Assembly (NCBI RefSeq): GCF_015689335.1
Contig: NZ_CP065053.1
Location: 6,944,001-7,008,000, forward strand
Source: Massilia antarctica
GTDB taxonomy: Bacteria; Pseudomonadota; Gammaproteobacteria; Burkholderiales; Burkholderiaceae_D
Length of the DNA stretch: 64,000 bases
Direction of reading: 5' to 3'
The notes under the pieces were generated by a model. The model was not told where the DNA came from. It did not search any database and saw only the letters and a list, made by a program, of their open reading frames with translations. This document shows, one piece after another, positions 18,647 through 27,231 of the stretch; position 1 is the stretch's first letter, and each line of letters starts with the position of its first letter. The translations under genes and the position numbers were made by a program.

Positions 18647-19614
18647 ACGCGCCCTACTTCATCGAAACCCTGGCGCGCAATGGCGACGTGCTGCACCGGC
18701 ACCAGGTCGACAGCTTGCCGATCCGCTTCGGGCGCGGCTACGACAACGACTTCATTCTCGACGACGCCTTCGCCGCGCCGCGCCACGCCGTGCTCGAAGC
18801 GGGCGACGATGGTCAACCCGTGCTGCGTGACCTCGGCACCAAAAACGGCGTGGTCCACCTGGGCCGGCGCACCACCGGCCTGGTGCTGACCGGCGACACC
18901 GTGATCCGCATCGGCCACACCAGCCTGCGCGTGCGCGGGGCCGACTTTCCGGTCGGGCCGGAAATGGTCGACCGCACCATGCACGGCTGGGAAGGCGGCA
19001 TTCCCGGCCTGGTCGGCCTGCTGCTGATCGGCGCCTTTGCGCTGTTTACCACGTGGCTGAGCGATACCCAGTCGTTCCAACTGATCCGCTACCTGCTCGG
19101 CCTGGCCTACGGCATCGGCGCCGGCCTCGTATGGGGCGGCGCGTGGGCCTTCGCCAACCGCCTGTTCGGCCGCCACGCGCGGCTCGGGCGCCATCTATTC
19201 ATCTTCGGCTGCGGCCTGGCGGCGATCCTGGCCTACAAAATAGTGTCGAGCGCGGCGGCCTACGCATTCTCGCTCGAAGCGCTGACCGGCTACAGTGCGC
19301 ACGTGGCCATCGCCATCGTGGCCGGCGTGATCTTCTTTCACCTGGGGACGGTCAAACCGCACCAGACCCGCCGCTTCGCCCTGGCCTGCCTGGTGCTGGC
19401 CCTGATCGGATCGGGCCTGACCCTGATCAGCAACCAGCAGCGCTACGGACGCATGGCGGACGAACTGTTCATGTCGGTGCTGATGCCGCCATCGACCCGC
19501 GTCAGTCCCGACCACAAGGTCGACGAATTCATGGGCGACGTCGCCTCCATGAAGGCCAGGCTCGATGCGGAACGCGCCAAGAAAATCAAGGGCGACGGCG
19601 GCGACGACGACTGA
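18643..19614 (+). CDS. FHA domain membrane protein
   Basis: A 323-residue protein. An FHA domain covers about residues 20-100: IRFGRGYDNDFILDDAFAAP, then RHAVLE, and TKNGVVH with the conserved Asn. FHA domains bind phosphothreonine peptides. About six hydrophobic segments follow (from residue 115 to 270), then a charged cytosolic tail rich in Lys and Asp. It is translationally coupled to the secreted protease by ATGA. A trypsin-like protease paired with an FHA membrane protein suggests a signalling unit across the inner membrane, but no kinase or phosphatase lies next to it. The role is not known. Confidence 0.8.
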   Translation: MNAPYFIETLARNGDVLHRHQVDSLPIRFGRGYDNDFILDDAFAAPRHAVLEAGDDGQPVLRDLGTKNGVVHLGRRTTGLVLTGDTVIRIGHTSLRVRGADFPVGPEMVDRTMHGWEGGIPGLVGLLLIGAFALFTTWLSDTQSFQLIRYLLGLAYGIGAGLVWGGAWAFANRLFGRHARLGRHLFIFGCGLAAILAYKIVSSAAAYAFSLEALTGYSAHVAIAIVAGVIFFHLGTVKPHQTRRFALACLVLALIGSGLTLISNQQRYGRMADELFMSVLMPPSTRVSPDHKVDEFMGDVASMKARLDAERAKKIKGDGGDDD

Positions 19615-19623
19615 TCCGCGAAC

Positions 19624-20241
19624 TCAGGTTTTCCTGGCCATCAAGGGATGCAAGGTTTCGCCGCGCGCCAGCATGGCCGCATAGGTGGCGATGCGGCGCG
19701 CGCGCATGTCGGGCTTGACGGCGGTCTGGATGCGAAACAGTACCGCGTAACGGTTCTGCCCATTGAGGGTGGCGAAGAACTCGCGCGCGCCGGGGTGGGC
19801 ATCGAAGGCCGCCTCCAGGTCGGGCGGTACCTGCGCCGCGCTGGCCGGTTCGTAGGCGGCGTCCCAGCGCCCATCCTGTTGCGCGCGCTCCACCTCGGCC
19901 AGGCCGGCCGGCTGCATCTTGCCCTCGGCGATGAAGCCGAGCGCCTTGTCGCGGTTCACCCTCGACCAGATGCTGCGCGCGGCGCGCGGCGTCCAGCGCT
20001 GCAGCCAGTGGTGCTGGTCCTCGCTGCGTTTCTGGCCGTCGATCCAGCCGAAACACAACGCCACTTCCAGCGCTTCCTGGTATGTCACGGTCGCTTGCGG
20101 CGCGCCCTTTTTCGCGTGGCGCAGCCATACGCCGCGCGAGCTGGCATGGTGTTCGGCCAGCCACTGCGCCCAGGCGGCCTGCGAGGCGAATGCGCGCGGG
20201 GTGTCGTCCGGCGCCGGTGCTGTCTTGGTCGTTTCTCCCAC
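19624..20241 (-). CDS. YdeI/OmpD-associated family protein
   Basis: A cytosolic protein of about 205 residues with the YdeI/OmpD-associated pattern: WLRHAKKGAP, then TYQEALEVALCFGWIDGQKR and WTPRAARSIWSRVNRDKA. A later lysine/arginine-rich helix belongs to the same family. The function is not settled; some relatives were linked to bacteriocin protection. I chose a GTG start at 20241, because GGAGGAG lies 6 bases before it. An in-frame ATG at 20265 has no ribosome site. The divergent histidine kinase starts about 90 bases away, so both share a promoter region. Confidence 0.8.
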   Translation of the reverse strand: MGETTKTAPAPDDTPRAFASQAAWAQWLAEHHASSRGVWLRHAKKGAPQATVTYQEALEVALCFGWIDGQKRSEDQHHWLQRWTPRAARSIWSRVNRDKALGFIAEGKMQPAGLAEVERAQQDGRWDAAYEPASAAQVPPDLEAAFDAHPGAREFFATLNGQNRYAVLFRIQTAVKPDMRARRIATYAAMLARGETLHPLMARKT

Positions 20242-20329
20242 TTCGCTCCTCCGATTTTTTGACATGCGAGACAGAATACGCAATCATCAGCGCTTCGACC
20301 AGCCCCGCGTCATGCGCGCCAGCCCTATC

Positions 20330-21385
20330 ATGCGACTTCAACGCTCCACCATCGTCATCGGCGTCGCCTGGCTGCTGTTCTGGGCGCTGATGGTATCGGT
20401 CGCCGTCGAGGATTACCTGCGCGATGGCGGAAAGGCGGTATGGCAGCCGGTGCTGTGGGAAAGCTCTTCGATGGTGGCCGCAACGGGCCTGCTGGCGCTC
20501 CAGCGCCGCCTCACGCGCAAATACGACGATCTGCTGGCGTCACCGTGGCACTGGTTCGGCCTGCAGGCGCTGTACCTGCCGATGTACTGGGTGGCTTTCG
20601 TGCCGATCGCGTTCGGTATCCGCCATGGCGTGTACGCGCTGGCCGGGGCGCACTACGAGCACGGAGCCTGGGGCGAGACCTTCTTTTACGAGTCGCTCAA
20701 ATTGTCGGTGTTCGTCGGCTTGTTCACGGTCATCGTATTCGGCATCCTGTCGTACCAGGAGCTGCTGCAGGCGAAGCTGCGCGCCGAGAAAGCCCACGCC
20801 CTGCTGCGCGAGGCCCACCTGCAGCGCCTGCGCCAGCAGATGCAGCCGCATTTCCTGTTCAATGCGCTCAACACCATTTCATCCCTGATGCATACCGACG
20901 TGGCGCGCGCCGACGCCACCTTGATCCAGCTGGCTGACGTACTGCGCGCCACGCTCGACGTCGGCGAATTGCAAGTCGCGCCGCTGGCGACCGAACTGCG
21001 GCTGGTGCGCGGCTATGCGCGCGTGATGGAGGAACGCTACGCCGAACGCGTAGCCATCGCATGGCGCATCGACGACGATGCGCTGGCCTGCCCCGTGCCG
21101 GTGATGAGCATCCAGCCGCTGCTCGAAAATATCTTCAAGCATACCGTGGAGAAGCGCCGCGAGACCACCCATATCGTGGTCAAGGCCAGCCGCTGCGACG
21201 GCATGCTGGTGGTGACCCTGGATGACGACATCGGCACCCTGGCGCCCGATGCCCCGCCCGGGGTGGGCTTGTCCAACCTGCGCGAGCGCATGGCGGCCCT
21301 GTATGGCGAGCGCGCCAGCCTGGCCCTGTCGGCGCTGGCGCCAGGCGGCGTGCGCGCGGTGATGAGGGTGCCATGCGCATCCTGA
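20330..21385 (+). CDS. LytS/AlgZ-type membrane histidine kinase
   Basis: A membrane kinase of about 351 residues. Roughly four hydrophobic segments cover residues 8-150, then a coiled coil leads to the His_kinase domain with the phosphoacceptor His in MQPHFLFNALN. The ATP-binding part is partly divergent: QPLLENIFKH is kept, but the usual DNG box reads DDDIGTL. PGVGLSNLRERMA is present. The start is uncertain, since no clear ribosome site precedes any of the three candidate ATGs (20264, 20312, 20330). The gene overlaps the response regulator by 13 bases, so the two are translationally coupled. A third gene, an acyltransferase, follows. Confidence 0.8.
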   Translation: MRLQRSTIVIGVAWLLFWALMVSVAVEDYLRDGGKAVWQPVLWESSSMVAATGLLALQRRLTRKYDDLLASPWHWFGLQALYLPMYWVAFVPIAFGIRHGVYALAGAHYEHGAWGETFFYESLKLSVFVGLFTVIVFGILSYQELLQAKLRAEKAHALLREAHLQRLRQQMQPHFLFNALNTISSLMHTDVARADATLIQLADVLRATLDVGELQVAPLATELRLVRGYARVMEERYAERVAIAWRIDDDALACPVPVMSIQPLLENIFKHTVEKRRETTHIVVKASRCDGMLVVTLDDDIGTLAPDAPPGVGLSNLRERMAALYGERASLALSALAPGGVRAVMRVPCAS

Positions 21386-22089
21386 TCGTCGACGACGAGC
21401 GCCCTGCGCGCGACAAGCTGCGCAAGCTGCTGGAACAGGAAGCCGACGTCAAGGCCATCGCCGAAGCGCGTGACGGGGTCGACGCCATGCAGCAGATCGC
21501 GGCGTTCGCGCCGGACGCGCTGTTTTTGGATATCCAGATGCCCGAGGTGAGCGGCCTCGAACTGGCCGCCTCCCTGCCCGCGCCGGCGCCGCTGATCGTG
21601 TTCGCGACCGCGTTCGACGAATATGCCTTGAAGGCCTTCGACACCAATGCCATCGATTACCTGCTCAAGCCTTACGACCAGGCCCGTCTTCAGCGCGCCT
21701 TGGAGCGCCTGCGCGAACGCCTGCTGGCGCGGTCCGCGCAGCCGCTGCCGCCGTTCGCGGGCGAGCATGCGCTGCGCCAGTTGCTGGTGACCGAACGGGG
21801 CGTCACGCGCGTGATCCGGGTCGACCAGATCGGGTGGATCGAGACGGCCGATAATTACGTGGTGCTGCACACGGCCGGCGAGCAGCCGCTGATGCGCCAG
21901 ACCCTGGCCGGCCTGCTCGACAAGCTGGGACCTGGGTTCGTCCGCTGTCACCGGCGCGCGGCCGTGCAGCTGGCGTGGATAGCGCGGGTCGAGGCGCTCG
22001 ACAAGGGCGACTGCGAACTGGTACTGCGCGACGGCGCGCGCGTGCCGTGCAGCCGCCAGTACCGGGCCGCCGTGATCGCGCTGTTGTAA
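21373..22089 (+). CDS. LytTR-family response regulator
   Basis: A 238-residue regulator. The receiver domain (about 1-115) begins MRILIVDDERPARDKL and has the phosphoacceptor Asp in ALFLDIQMP and a conserved KPY near residue 100. The LytTR DNA-binding domain (about 135-238) contains IGWIETADNYVVLHT and FVRCHRRAAVQ. This domain binds direct repeats upstream of targets. The overlap with the kinase gene shows they form one two-component system. A duplicated 12-bp stretch that includes the stop codon follows. The likely target is the acyltransferase downstream or distant genes. Confidence 0.9.
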   Translation: MRILIVDDERPARDKLRKLLEQEADVKAIAEARDGVDAMQQIAAFAPDALFLDIQMPEVSGLELAASLPAPAPLIVFATAFDEYALKAFDTNAIDYLLKPYDQARLQRALERLRERLLARSAQPLPPFAGEHALRQLLVTERGVTRVIRVDQIGWIETADNYVVLHTAGEQPLMRQTLAGLLDKLGPGFVRCHRRAAVQLAWIARVEALDKGDCELVLRDGARVPCSRQYRAAVIALL

Positions 22090-22207
22090 GGCCGCGCGTA
22101 AGGCCGCGCGCCGTTTCGCCCCAGCGGGAACCCGGCTCGCCCCATTTCGCTGGCGCGCCAGAACGGCTTGATTCAGGCTGGGGTTTTCCACTCACGAAGC
22201 GCGCGCC

Positions 22208-23422
22208 ATGACTACCTCCCCCACCCGCCTCTGGTTCCTCGACTGGGTCCGCATCCTCGCTTTTTTCGTGCTGATCGCCTACCACGTCGGCATGTATTAC
22301 GTGACGTGGGACTGGCACGTCAAAAGCCCGTTCGCCAGCCACACCATCGAGCCGCTGATGCTGCTGTCGTCGCCGTGGCGCCTGGGATTGCTGTTCCTGG
22401 TATCGGGCGTGGCATCGAGCCTGATGCTAGCCAGGACCGGGGCCGGCCGCTTCCTGCGCCAGCGCAGCGCGCGCCTGCTGCTGCCGCTCATCTTCGGCAT
22501 GCTGGTGATCGTGCCGCCCCAGGCCTACTTCGAAGTGGTGGAAAAGGTGGCTTACCAGGGCGGCTACGGCAACTTCATGCAGTTGTACCTGGGCCGCTAC
22601 CACGGCTTTTGCCGCGGCACCGACTGCCTGATCATGCCGACCTGGAACCATCTGTGGTTCGTGGCCTATCTGTGGGTCTACACGCTCATGCTGGGCGCTC
22701 TGGTGATGGCGCTCGGCCCGCGTTTCGACCTGCTGGCCGCGAGGATCGGCGCGCTGCTGACCGGATGGAAGATCATCGTACTGCCGGTGGCGGTGTTGGC
22801 CATCGCACGCATGGCGCTGCTGTCGCGCTTTCCGACCACGCATGCGCTGGTGGACGACTGGTTCAACCATGCGACGTATCTGTTCCTGTTCCTGCTCGGC
22901 GCCATGCTCGCGCGCACACCGCAGTTCTGGCCGCGCCTGGAAGCGCTGCGCTGGCACGGTCTGGGAATGGCGGCAGCCGGCTGGGCCGCGCTGACCATTT
23001 ATTATGCCCTGCCGGATGACCTGGTCTCGGCCCAGGTGCAGATACCGCTAATGCACGCGCAGCGCATCGTGTATTGCCTGTTTGCGTGGAGCGCCATCGT
23101 GGCCGTGCTGGGATTTGCGCATCGCCACCTCAATCGCGACAGCGCCAACCGGCGCTATCTGGCGCAGGCGGTGTTCCCCGTGTATATCGTGCATCAGACC
23201 CTGATCGTCGTGATGGCGCATGCGATCAAGCCGGCGAAGCTGGCGCCGCCGGTCGAAGGGCTGGTGCTGGTCGTGCTGACCGTCTGCCTCAGTTTTGCCG
23301 TCGCCGACATCGTGCGGCGTTCACGAGTGCTCGGCCCGCTCTTTGGCATCCATCCCGGCACCCGCACCAGCAACTGCGCAGTTGCCGGAGCGAGCACCCA
23401 GCCCACCCCGGCAACGATGTGA
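22208..23422 (+). CDS. Acyltransferase family 3 membrane protein
   Basis: A 404-residue polytopic protein with about ten membrane segments. The acyltransferase-3 signature is near the N-terminus: LDWVRILAFFVLIAYHVG, where the His is likely catalytic, followed by FLRQRSARLLLPL. Related proteins, including OpgC/MdoC, add acetyl or succinyl groups to extracytoplasmic glycans, so a surface glycan modification role is plausible. The LytS/LytTR genes end about 120 bases upstream, so the system may control it. A GC-rich hairpin follows the stop. The substrate is unknown. Confidence 0.85.
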   Translation: MTTSPTRLWFLDWVRILAFFVLIAYHVGMYYVTWDWHVKSPFASHTIEPLMLLSSPWRLGLLFLVSGVASSLMLARTGAGRFLRQRSARLLLPLIFGMLVIVPPQAYFEVVEKVAYQGGYGNFMQLYLGRYHGFCRGTDCLIMPTWNHLWFVAYLWVYTLMLGALVMALGPRFDLLAARIGALLTGWKIIVLPVAVLAIARMALLSRFPTTHALVDDWFNHATYLFLFLLGAMLARTPQFWPRLEALRWHGLGMAAAGWAALTIYYALPDDLVSAQVQIPLMHAQRIVYCLFAWSAIVAVLGFAHRHLNRDSANRRYLAQAVFPVYIVHQTLIVVMAHAIKPAKLAPPVEGLVLVVLTVCLSFAVADIVRRSRVLGPLFGIHPGTRTSNCAVAGASTQPTPATM

Positions 23423-23428
23423 CAGCGT

Positions 23429-23451
23429 CCGGCCGGCACCGCGCCGGCCGG
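23429..23451. terminator. Perfect 9-bp hairpin between convergent genes
   Basis: CCGGCCGGC (23429-23437) and GCCGGCCGG (23443-23451) surround a 5-base loop in the 40-base gap between the acyltransferase and phasin stops. There is no T-run, so it may end transcription inefficiently from both sides. Confidence 0.45.
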
Positions 23452-23462
23452 GGCGCGCGCCC

Positions 23463-24137
23463 TTAGGTATTCTTGCTCGCGCCGGCGCTACCGGTCTTGC
23501 CGCTGGTGCTGCTGCCAGCCTGGCCCGCCGAAGGAGCACCAGTGCTGTTGCCCTGCATGCTGGCATGCTGGTCGCTTTGGCTGCTGCCAGCCGAACCGCC
23601 CTGTGCGTTGCCGCTCTGGCCGCTCTGCATGCTGGTGCTGCCGCGCACTTCGGTGCTGCCGTTGCCACGCCATGCGCCAGCATGCTGGGTGAACGGATCG
23701 CTGAACTTGCGCATGCTTTCCTGCTGGTTACGCATGCTACGCTCGGTTTCTTCCGAAGCGACACGGGCCACTTCGTCAGCCAGGGCGCGCGCGGTGCGGG
23801 TGGTTTCCTGCACGTGCTGCTCGGTCACGCGGGCCAGCTCGACCTGCGCATCGGCTGCCACGCGCGAAATGTGCTGCTGATAGGCACGCAGCTTTTCGGT
23901 GGCAGGCTGGGCGCGCGATGCGGCGGCACTGATCACATCGGTCTGGCGGTCGGCCGTCAGCATTTGCTGGCTGCTGAGAGCGGTCTCTTCCAGCAAGGTC
24001 TGGGTCAGCTGGATGTTCAGATTGCACAGTTGCTGGAACGAATTGAACAACGATTTAGACATATCGTTGAGGAAAGAAACTTGTGCGTCCAGGTGGCTTC
24101 GCACAGCAGGCGTCACGGATTGTGAGTATGGAAACAT
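23463..24137 (-). CDS. Phasin family granule-associated protein
   Basis: A 224-residue protein of the phasin_2 kind. Residues about 10-130 are amphipathic helix rich, including ALSSQQMLTADRQTDVISAA and a long segment ending LADEVARVASEE. This coats polyhydroxyalkanoate granules and controls their number and size. The last 70 residues are a low-complexity tail rich in Ser, Gly, Gln and Ala. No signal peptide is present. The window does not include the phaCAB genes. A perfect FNR-type palindrome lies about 190 bases upstream of its start, so oxygen control of storage is possible. The phasin assignment is firm from composition and pattern, weaker from motif. Confidence 0.8.
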   Translation of the reverse strand: MFPYSQSVTPAVRSHLDAQVSFLNDMSKSLFNSFQQLCNLNIQLTQTLLEETALSSQQMLTADRQTDVISAAASRAQPATEKLRAYQQHISRVAADAQVELARVTEQHVQETTRTARALADEVARVASEETERSMRNQQESMRKFSDPFTQHAGAWRGNGSTEVRGSTSMQSGQSGNAQGGSAGSSQSDQHASMQGNSTGAPSAGQAGSSTSGKTGSAGASKNT

Positions 24138-24517
24138 GTAGACCTCGATAAAGTGATTTTTTCAAAAGCGAAGTTGCCGAACCGGGGACAAGCGGCCTGT
24201 TGTTTGACCCTTATCGCGCCGCCGCAGCGCAGGCGTGGTGAGAACTGCTTGTCTCGTATCAAACCTTCTGCAAGATCTCGTCTTCAGCACGAGCCCCAAG
24301 ACTAGGGGACAAAAGCGATCGGAGTTTGATATAGATCAAATGTGTTCAAGTCGGCAACGTTCTCAGCTGCCTTGCTGACACGAAACGGTGCACTGGTGCT
24401 GCAATGCACCAAAAACATGCCGTGCTGGTGCCGGCGCAGGGGCGCGCAGCCACAGCCGGTCCCTGGCGTGGAACTTGCATGCATGCACATCCTGACAACC
24501 CGACAAGGAGCGCCGCC
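24138..24517. promoter_or_regulatory. Shared upstream region of phasin and TnsB-like genes with an FNR-type box
   Basis: This 380-base gap is between two divergent genes and carries no convincing ORF of its own. Its main feature is a perfect FNR palindrome at 24326-24339. A TAGTCT sequence about 29 bases from the box centre, facing the phasin gene, fits a class II activated promoter loosely. A ribosome site AAGGAG precedes the TnsB-like start. Confidence 0.5.
24326..24339. promoter_or_regulatory. Perfect FNR/ANR-type palindrome
   Basis: The sequence TTGATATAGATCAA matches the FNR/ANR consensus TTGAT-N4-ATCAA exactly, and is flanked by a further T and A. It lies between divergent phasin and TnsB-like genes. 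Its palindromic form does not tell which gene it serves. Confidence 0.6.
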
Positions 24518-25246
24518 ATGCTGCACAAAAATGACTTGCTCTACTATCCAGCGCAGGCGCGCACGGTCCGCATCCTGTGGATCGATCGCGCCGCCAAGGT
24601 TGCCTACACTTTCGAACTGGGCGCGAAGGGTGCGCATCCCGAGCTGGCGGCGCTGCCCGCCCTGAGCAGCGATGTGCGCGAACAGCGCGCGCGCCTGCTG
24701 GCGACCGACCCGCATGCGGCCGGCGGCGACACCGCGGCCCTGCCCGCGCGCCATCGCCAGGTGCGCGACCGCGCCTGGGGCGTGGTGCAAGCCCTGGTCG
24801 CCGACGAACCGGCGATCTACCAGGCGCGCAGGCGCGGGCGCATGGTGATGCTGCAAAGCGCGCTGCACGGGGTGTCGCATCCATCCATCTATCGCTATCT
24901 GCGCCGCTATTGGGAGCGCGGCCAGCATCCCGATGCGCTGCTGCCCGACTATCGGAACTCGGGCGCGCCCGGCAAGACGCGCGGCTCCAGCGCCAACGTC
25001 AAGCGTGGCCGCCCGCGCAAATCGGGCAGCCATCCGGGCTTGAATGCCGACGACGGTATCCGCCGCACCTTTCATGCCGCCGTGGCGCGCTACAGCGCCA
25101 CCCATGCCGAGTTCTCCCGGCGCGGCGCCTACCGGCAAATGATCCAGGATTTCTTCGACACGCGCGACGCCGAGCTGCTGCCCACCTTCGGCCAGTTCAA
25201 TTACTGGATCGGCAAGGACGCGCCCGTCGCCGGCACGCCGGCCTGA
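24518..25246 (+). CDS. TnsB-like (Mu-type) transposase N-terminal fragment, stand-alone
   Basis: A 242-residue protein that matches only the N-terminal DNA-binding part of TnsB/TniA-type transposases. It has an N-terminal beta segment (LYYPAQARTVRILWIDR), a helix-turn-helix with IYRYLRRYWERGQHPDALLP, the linker NSGAPGKTR, an RGRPRKSG hook and LPTFGQFNYWIG. In full-length proteins this is followed by the rve integrase domain with its DDE residues; here the frame stops instead. AAGGAG lies 7 bases before the ATG and codon usage looks normal, so it may be expressed. It is either a decayed piece of a Tn7-like element or a domesticated DNA-binding protein. No other Tn7 genes are near. Confidence 0.7.
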   Translation: MLHKNDLLYYPAQARTVRILWIDRAAKVAYTFELGAKGAHPELAALPALSSDVREQRARLLATDPHAAGGDTAALPARHRQVRDRAWGVVQALVADEPAIYQARRRGRMVMLQSALHGVSHPSIYRYLRRYWERGQHPDALLPDYRNSGAPGKTRGSSANVKRGRPRKSGSHPGLNADDGIRRTFHAAVARYSATHAEFSRRGAYRQMIQDFFDTRDAELLPTFGQFNYWIGKDAPVAGTPA

Positions 25247-25315
25247 ACCGTTGCCCGCTGCGGCGCAGCGGGAACGCTCACCTGCAGCAACGACTGTCTC
25301 CTGCGCGAGGCCATG

Positions 25316-25741
25316 TCATTGTGGCGCGCGACCGGCCGGCCAGGCCGGGCCTTTCAACTCGACCGTGTTGCCTTCGGGGTCATCCAGGTAAATCGACGGT
25401 CCCTCCCCTTCGGCGCCGTAGCGCGATTCGACGGCGCCGGGCGTGACGCCGCACGCCATCAGGTGGCTGCGGATCGCCCCGGCATCGAACGGCTCGACCC
25501 GAAAACACAGGTGGTCCATATTGCGCCCCTCGCGCCCGGGCGGCGCGCCGCCGGCCCTTCCCAGCTTGCCATCGACCGTCACCAGGTCGAGCAGCGCATG
25601 GCCAGCACGCAGCTGCACCAGGCCGATCTCGTCCTGGCGGCGCTCGATCGCGCAGCCCAGCACGTCGAGGTAAAAGCCCATCATCGCTTCCAGATCGACC
25701 ACGCGCAGAACCACGTGGTCGATATCGCGGATTCGTATCAT
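25316..25741 (-). CDS. VOC family protein
   Basis: A 141-residue glyoxalase/dioxygenase-fold protein. The start IRIRDIDHVVLRVVDLEAMM and later MDHLCFRVE supply metal-type histidines, and NTVELKGP supplies the glutamate. The two-module vicinal oxygen chelate fold fits these. The length is typical of YaeR-like members. The substrate is not clear; the family includes lyases, dioxygenases and resistance proteins. The gene lies 21 bases after the FMN reductase gene, so they are likely in one operon, and both may protect against reactive compounds. Confidence 0.8.
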   Translation of the reverse strand: MIRIRDIDHVVLRVVDLEAMMGFYLDVLGCAIERRQDEIGLVQLRAGHALLDLVTVDGKLGRAGGAPPGREGRNMDHLCFRVEPFDAGAIRSHLMACGVTPGAVESRYGAEGEGPSIYLDDPEGNTVELKGPAWPAGRAPQ

Positions 25742-25762
25742 CGCACCGTCCCGGTTGGCGTG

Positions 25763-26314
25763 TCAGTCGGCGTGACGTTCGACCCAGACCGCGAACGAGT
25801 CGATGAATTTTTGCAGGAAGGCTTTGGTACTGTCGTTGGTGAGCTTGTCGCCCTCGTACTGGCTGCCGATATTGGCCAGATAGGCCTCGGGCTGCTGCAT
25901 GGCGGGCATGTTCAGGAACACCAGCGACTGGCGCAGGTGATGGTTGGCGCCGAAAGCGCCGAGCGCGCCCGGCGTAACGCTGACCACGGCGCACGGCTTG
26001 CTGCCCCAGGCGCTCTGGCCGTACGGACGCGAGCCGACGTCGATCGCGTTTTTCAGCGCGGCCGGCACCGAGCGGTTGTACTCCGGAGTGCAGAACAGGA
26101 CCCCGTCGAATTCCTTGAGCTTGTCGCGGAACTCGGTGTACACCGGCGGCGGCGCGGCGTCGTCGTCCTGGTTGTACAGGGGTAGCTGGCCGATCTCGAC
26201 GATCTCCATGTCGAGCGTGGGCGGTGCCAGCAGCATCAGACTCCTGGCGACCTTGCGGGTGAACGATTCCTTGCGCAAGCTGCCAATGATGACAGCGATT
26301 TTTCTGGAAGCCAT
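25763..26314 (-). CDS. NADPH-dependent FMN reductase
   Basis: A 183-residue flavodoxin-fold reductase. The phosphate-binding loop is GSLRKESFTRK and the flavin-contacting segment is TPEYNRSVPAALKNAID, both typical of the NADPH-dependent FMN reductase family (ChrR/YieF). Such enzymes reduce quinones, chromate or azo dyes with NAD(P)H. A VOC gene follows it in the same direction. The protein is cytosolic. Which acceptor matters here cannot be inferred from sequence. Confidence 0.87.
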   Translation of the reverse strand: MASRKIAVIIGSLRKESFTRKVARSLMLLAPPTLDMEIVEIGQLPLYNQDDDAAPPPVYTEFRDKLKEFDGVLFCTPEYNRSVPAALKNAIDVGSRPYGQSAWGSKPCAVVSVTPGALGAFGANHHLRQSLVFLNMPAMQQPEAYLANIGSQYEGDKLTNDSTKAFLQKFIDSFAVWVERHAD

Positions 26315-26420
26315 GTCGGTCCTTTCGGGGATGGTCGGTTGGTCGGCGGTGGGTCAATCGTCAATCTTAACAATTTTTACAGCACCGCGCGCGCTCCCGA
26401 ACACCCCGTCGGGCCGACGC

Positions 26421-27059
26421 CTAGTAAGCCAGCGTGAAGCGCTGGCGGCTGTGCGCGGGCTTTTCCAGTTCATCGATCATGGCCACGGCGTAGTCTTCCA
26501 CCGAAATGGCGCTGTTGCCGGCAGCGTCAAGCAGCAGCGCGTCGCGGCCCAGGCGGAACACGCCGGTGCGCTCGCCCGGCGCAATCATGGCGGCGGGACT
26601 GAGCATGGTCCAGTCGAGCGAAGCCTCGGCGCGCAGCAGCGCGAGCGCCTGGCGCGCGCCTTCGGCACTGGCGCGGTACAGGTCCGGAAAGCCCGGCGTG
26701 TCGAGCAGCTGAACACCGGGCGCCACTTCCAGCGAACCGGCGCCGCCCACCATCAGCAGGCGCGGCACGCGCGCTTCCTTGGTAGCGGCGACGATGTTGC
26801 GCGCGCCGCTCAGGTAGTAGGCCTGCACATCGCCCTGGGCATGGCCGCTGAAGGCCGACAGCACGGCATCGGCGCCGGCCAGGCGCGCGGTCAGCGTGGC
26901 CACGTCCATCACGTCCGCTGCCAGCGCCTGCAAGCGCTCGCGCGGGGCCAGCTTGTCCGGGCGGGTCGACAGCGCGGTGACCGCATGGCCGCGGTTCAGG
27001 GCTTCATTGAGCAAGGCTGTGCCGATAAATCCGGTGGCGCCGATCAGTACGATATTCAT
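26421..27059 (-). CDS. NAD(P)H-binding SDR-like protein
   Basis: A 212-residue protein with an N-terminal Rossmann fold: VLIGATGFIGTALLNEALNR is the glycine-rich loop. It matches the YwnB/NAD(P)H-binding atypical short-chain dehydrogenase group, in which the usual YxxxK catalytic pair is missing. A sequence like MLSPAAMIAPGERTG later in the protein also fits. The divergent LysR gene starts about 200 bases away and probably controls it. The substrate is unknown. Confidence 0.82.
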   Translation of the reverse strand: MNIVLIGATGFIGTALLNEALNRGHAVTALSTRPDKLAPRERLQALAADVMDVATLTARLAGADAVLSAFSGHAQGDVQAYYLSGARNIVAATKEARVPRLLMVGGAGSLEVAPGVQLLDTPGFPDLYRASAEGARQALALLRAEASLDWTMLSPAAMIAPGERTGVFRLGRDALLLDAAGNSAISVEDYAVAMIDELEKPAHSRQRFTLAY

Positions 27060-27231
27060 TGCGAGACTCCTGCTGTGGTTTGGATGAGATGCATGATGAC
27101 AGCAAGCATTGATTCGATAAATAGTAGTCGGAATAATTCATTGTTACAAAATTCTAATCAATTGACTCGCCATGCTCACAAGGCGTGCGCCGGCGGGAGC
27201 GATTGATCGCCCAAGTCGCATGGTTGATAAT

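Noticed and set aside
22087..22110. Direct duplication of TAAGGCCGCGCG at the end of the LytTR gene
   Set aside because: A small local duplication, probably slippage; there is no sign of function.
24302..25138. Minus-strand frame opposite the TnsB-like gene
   Set aside because: No ribosome site and no similarity; the plus-strand product has clear TnsB motifs.
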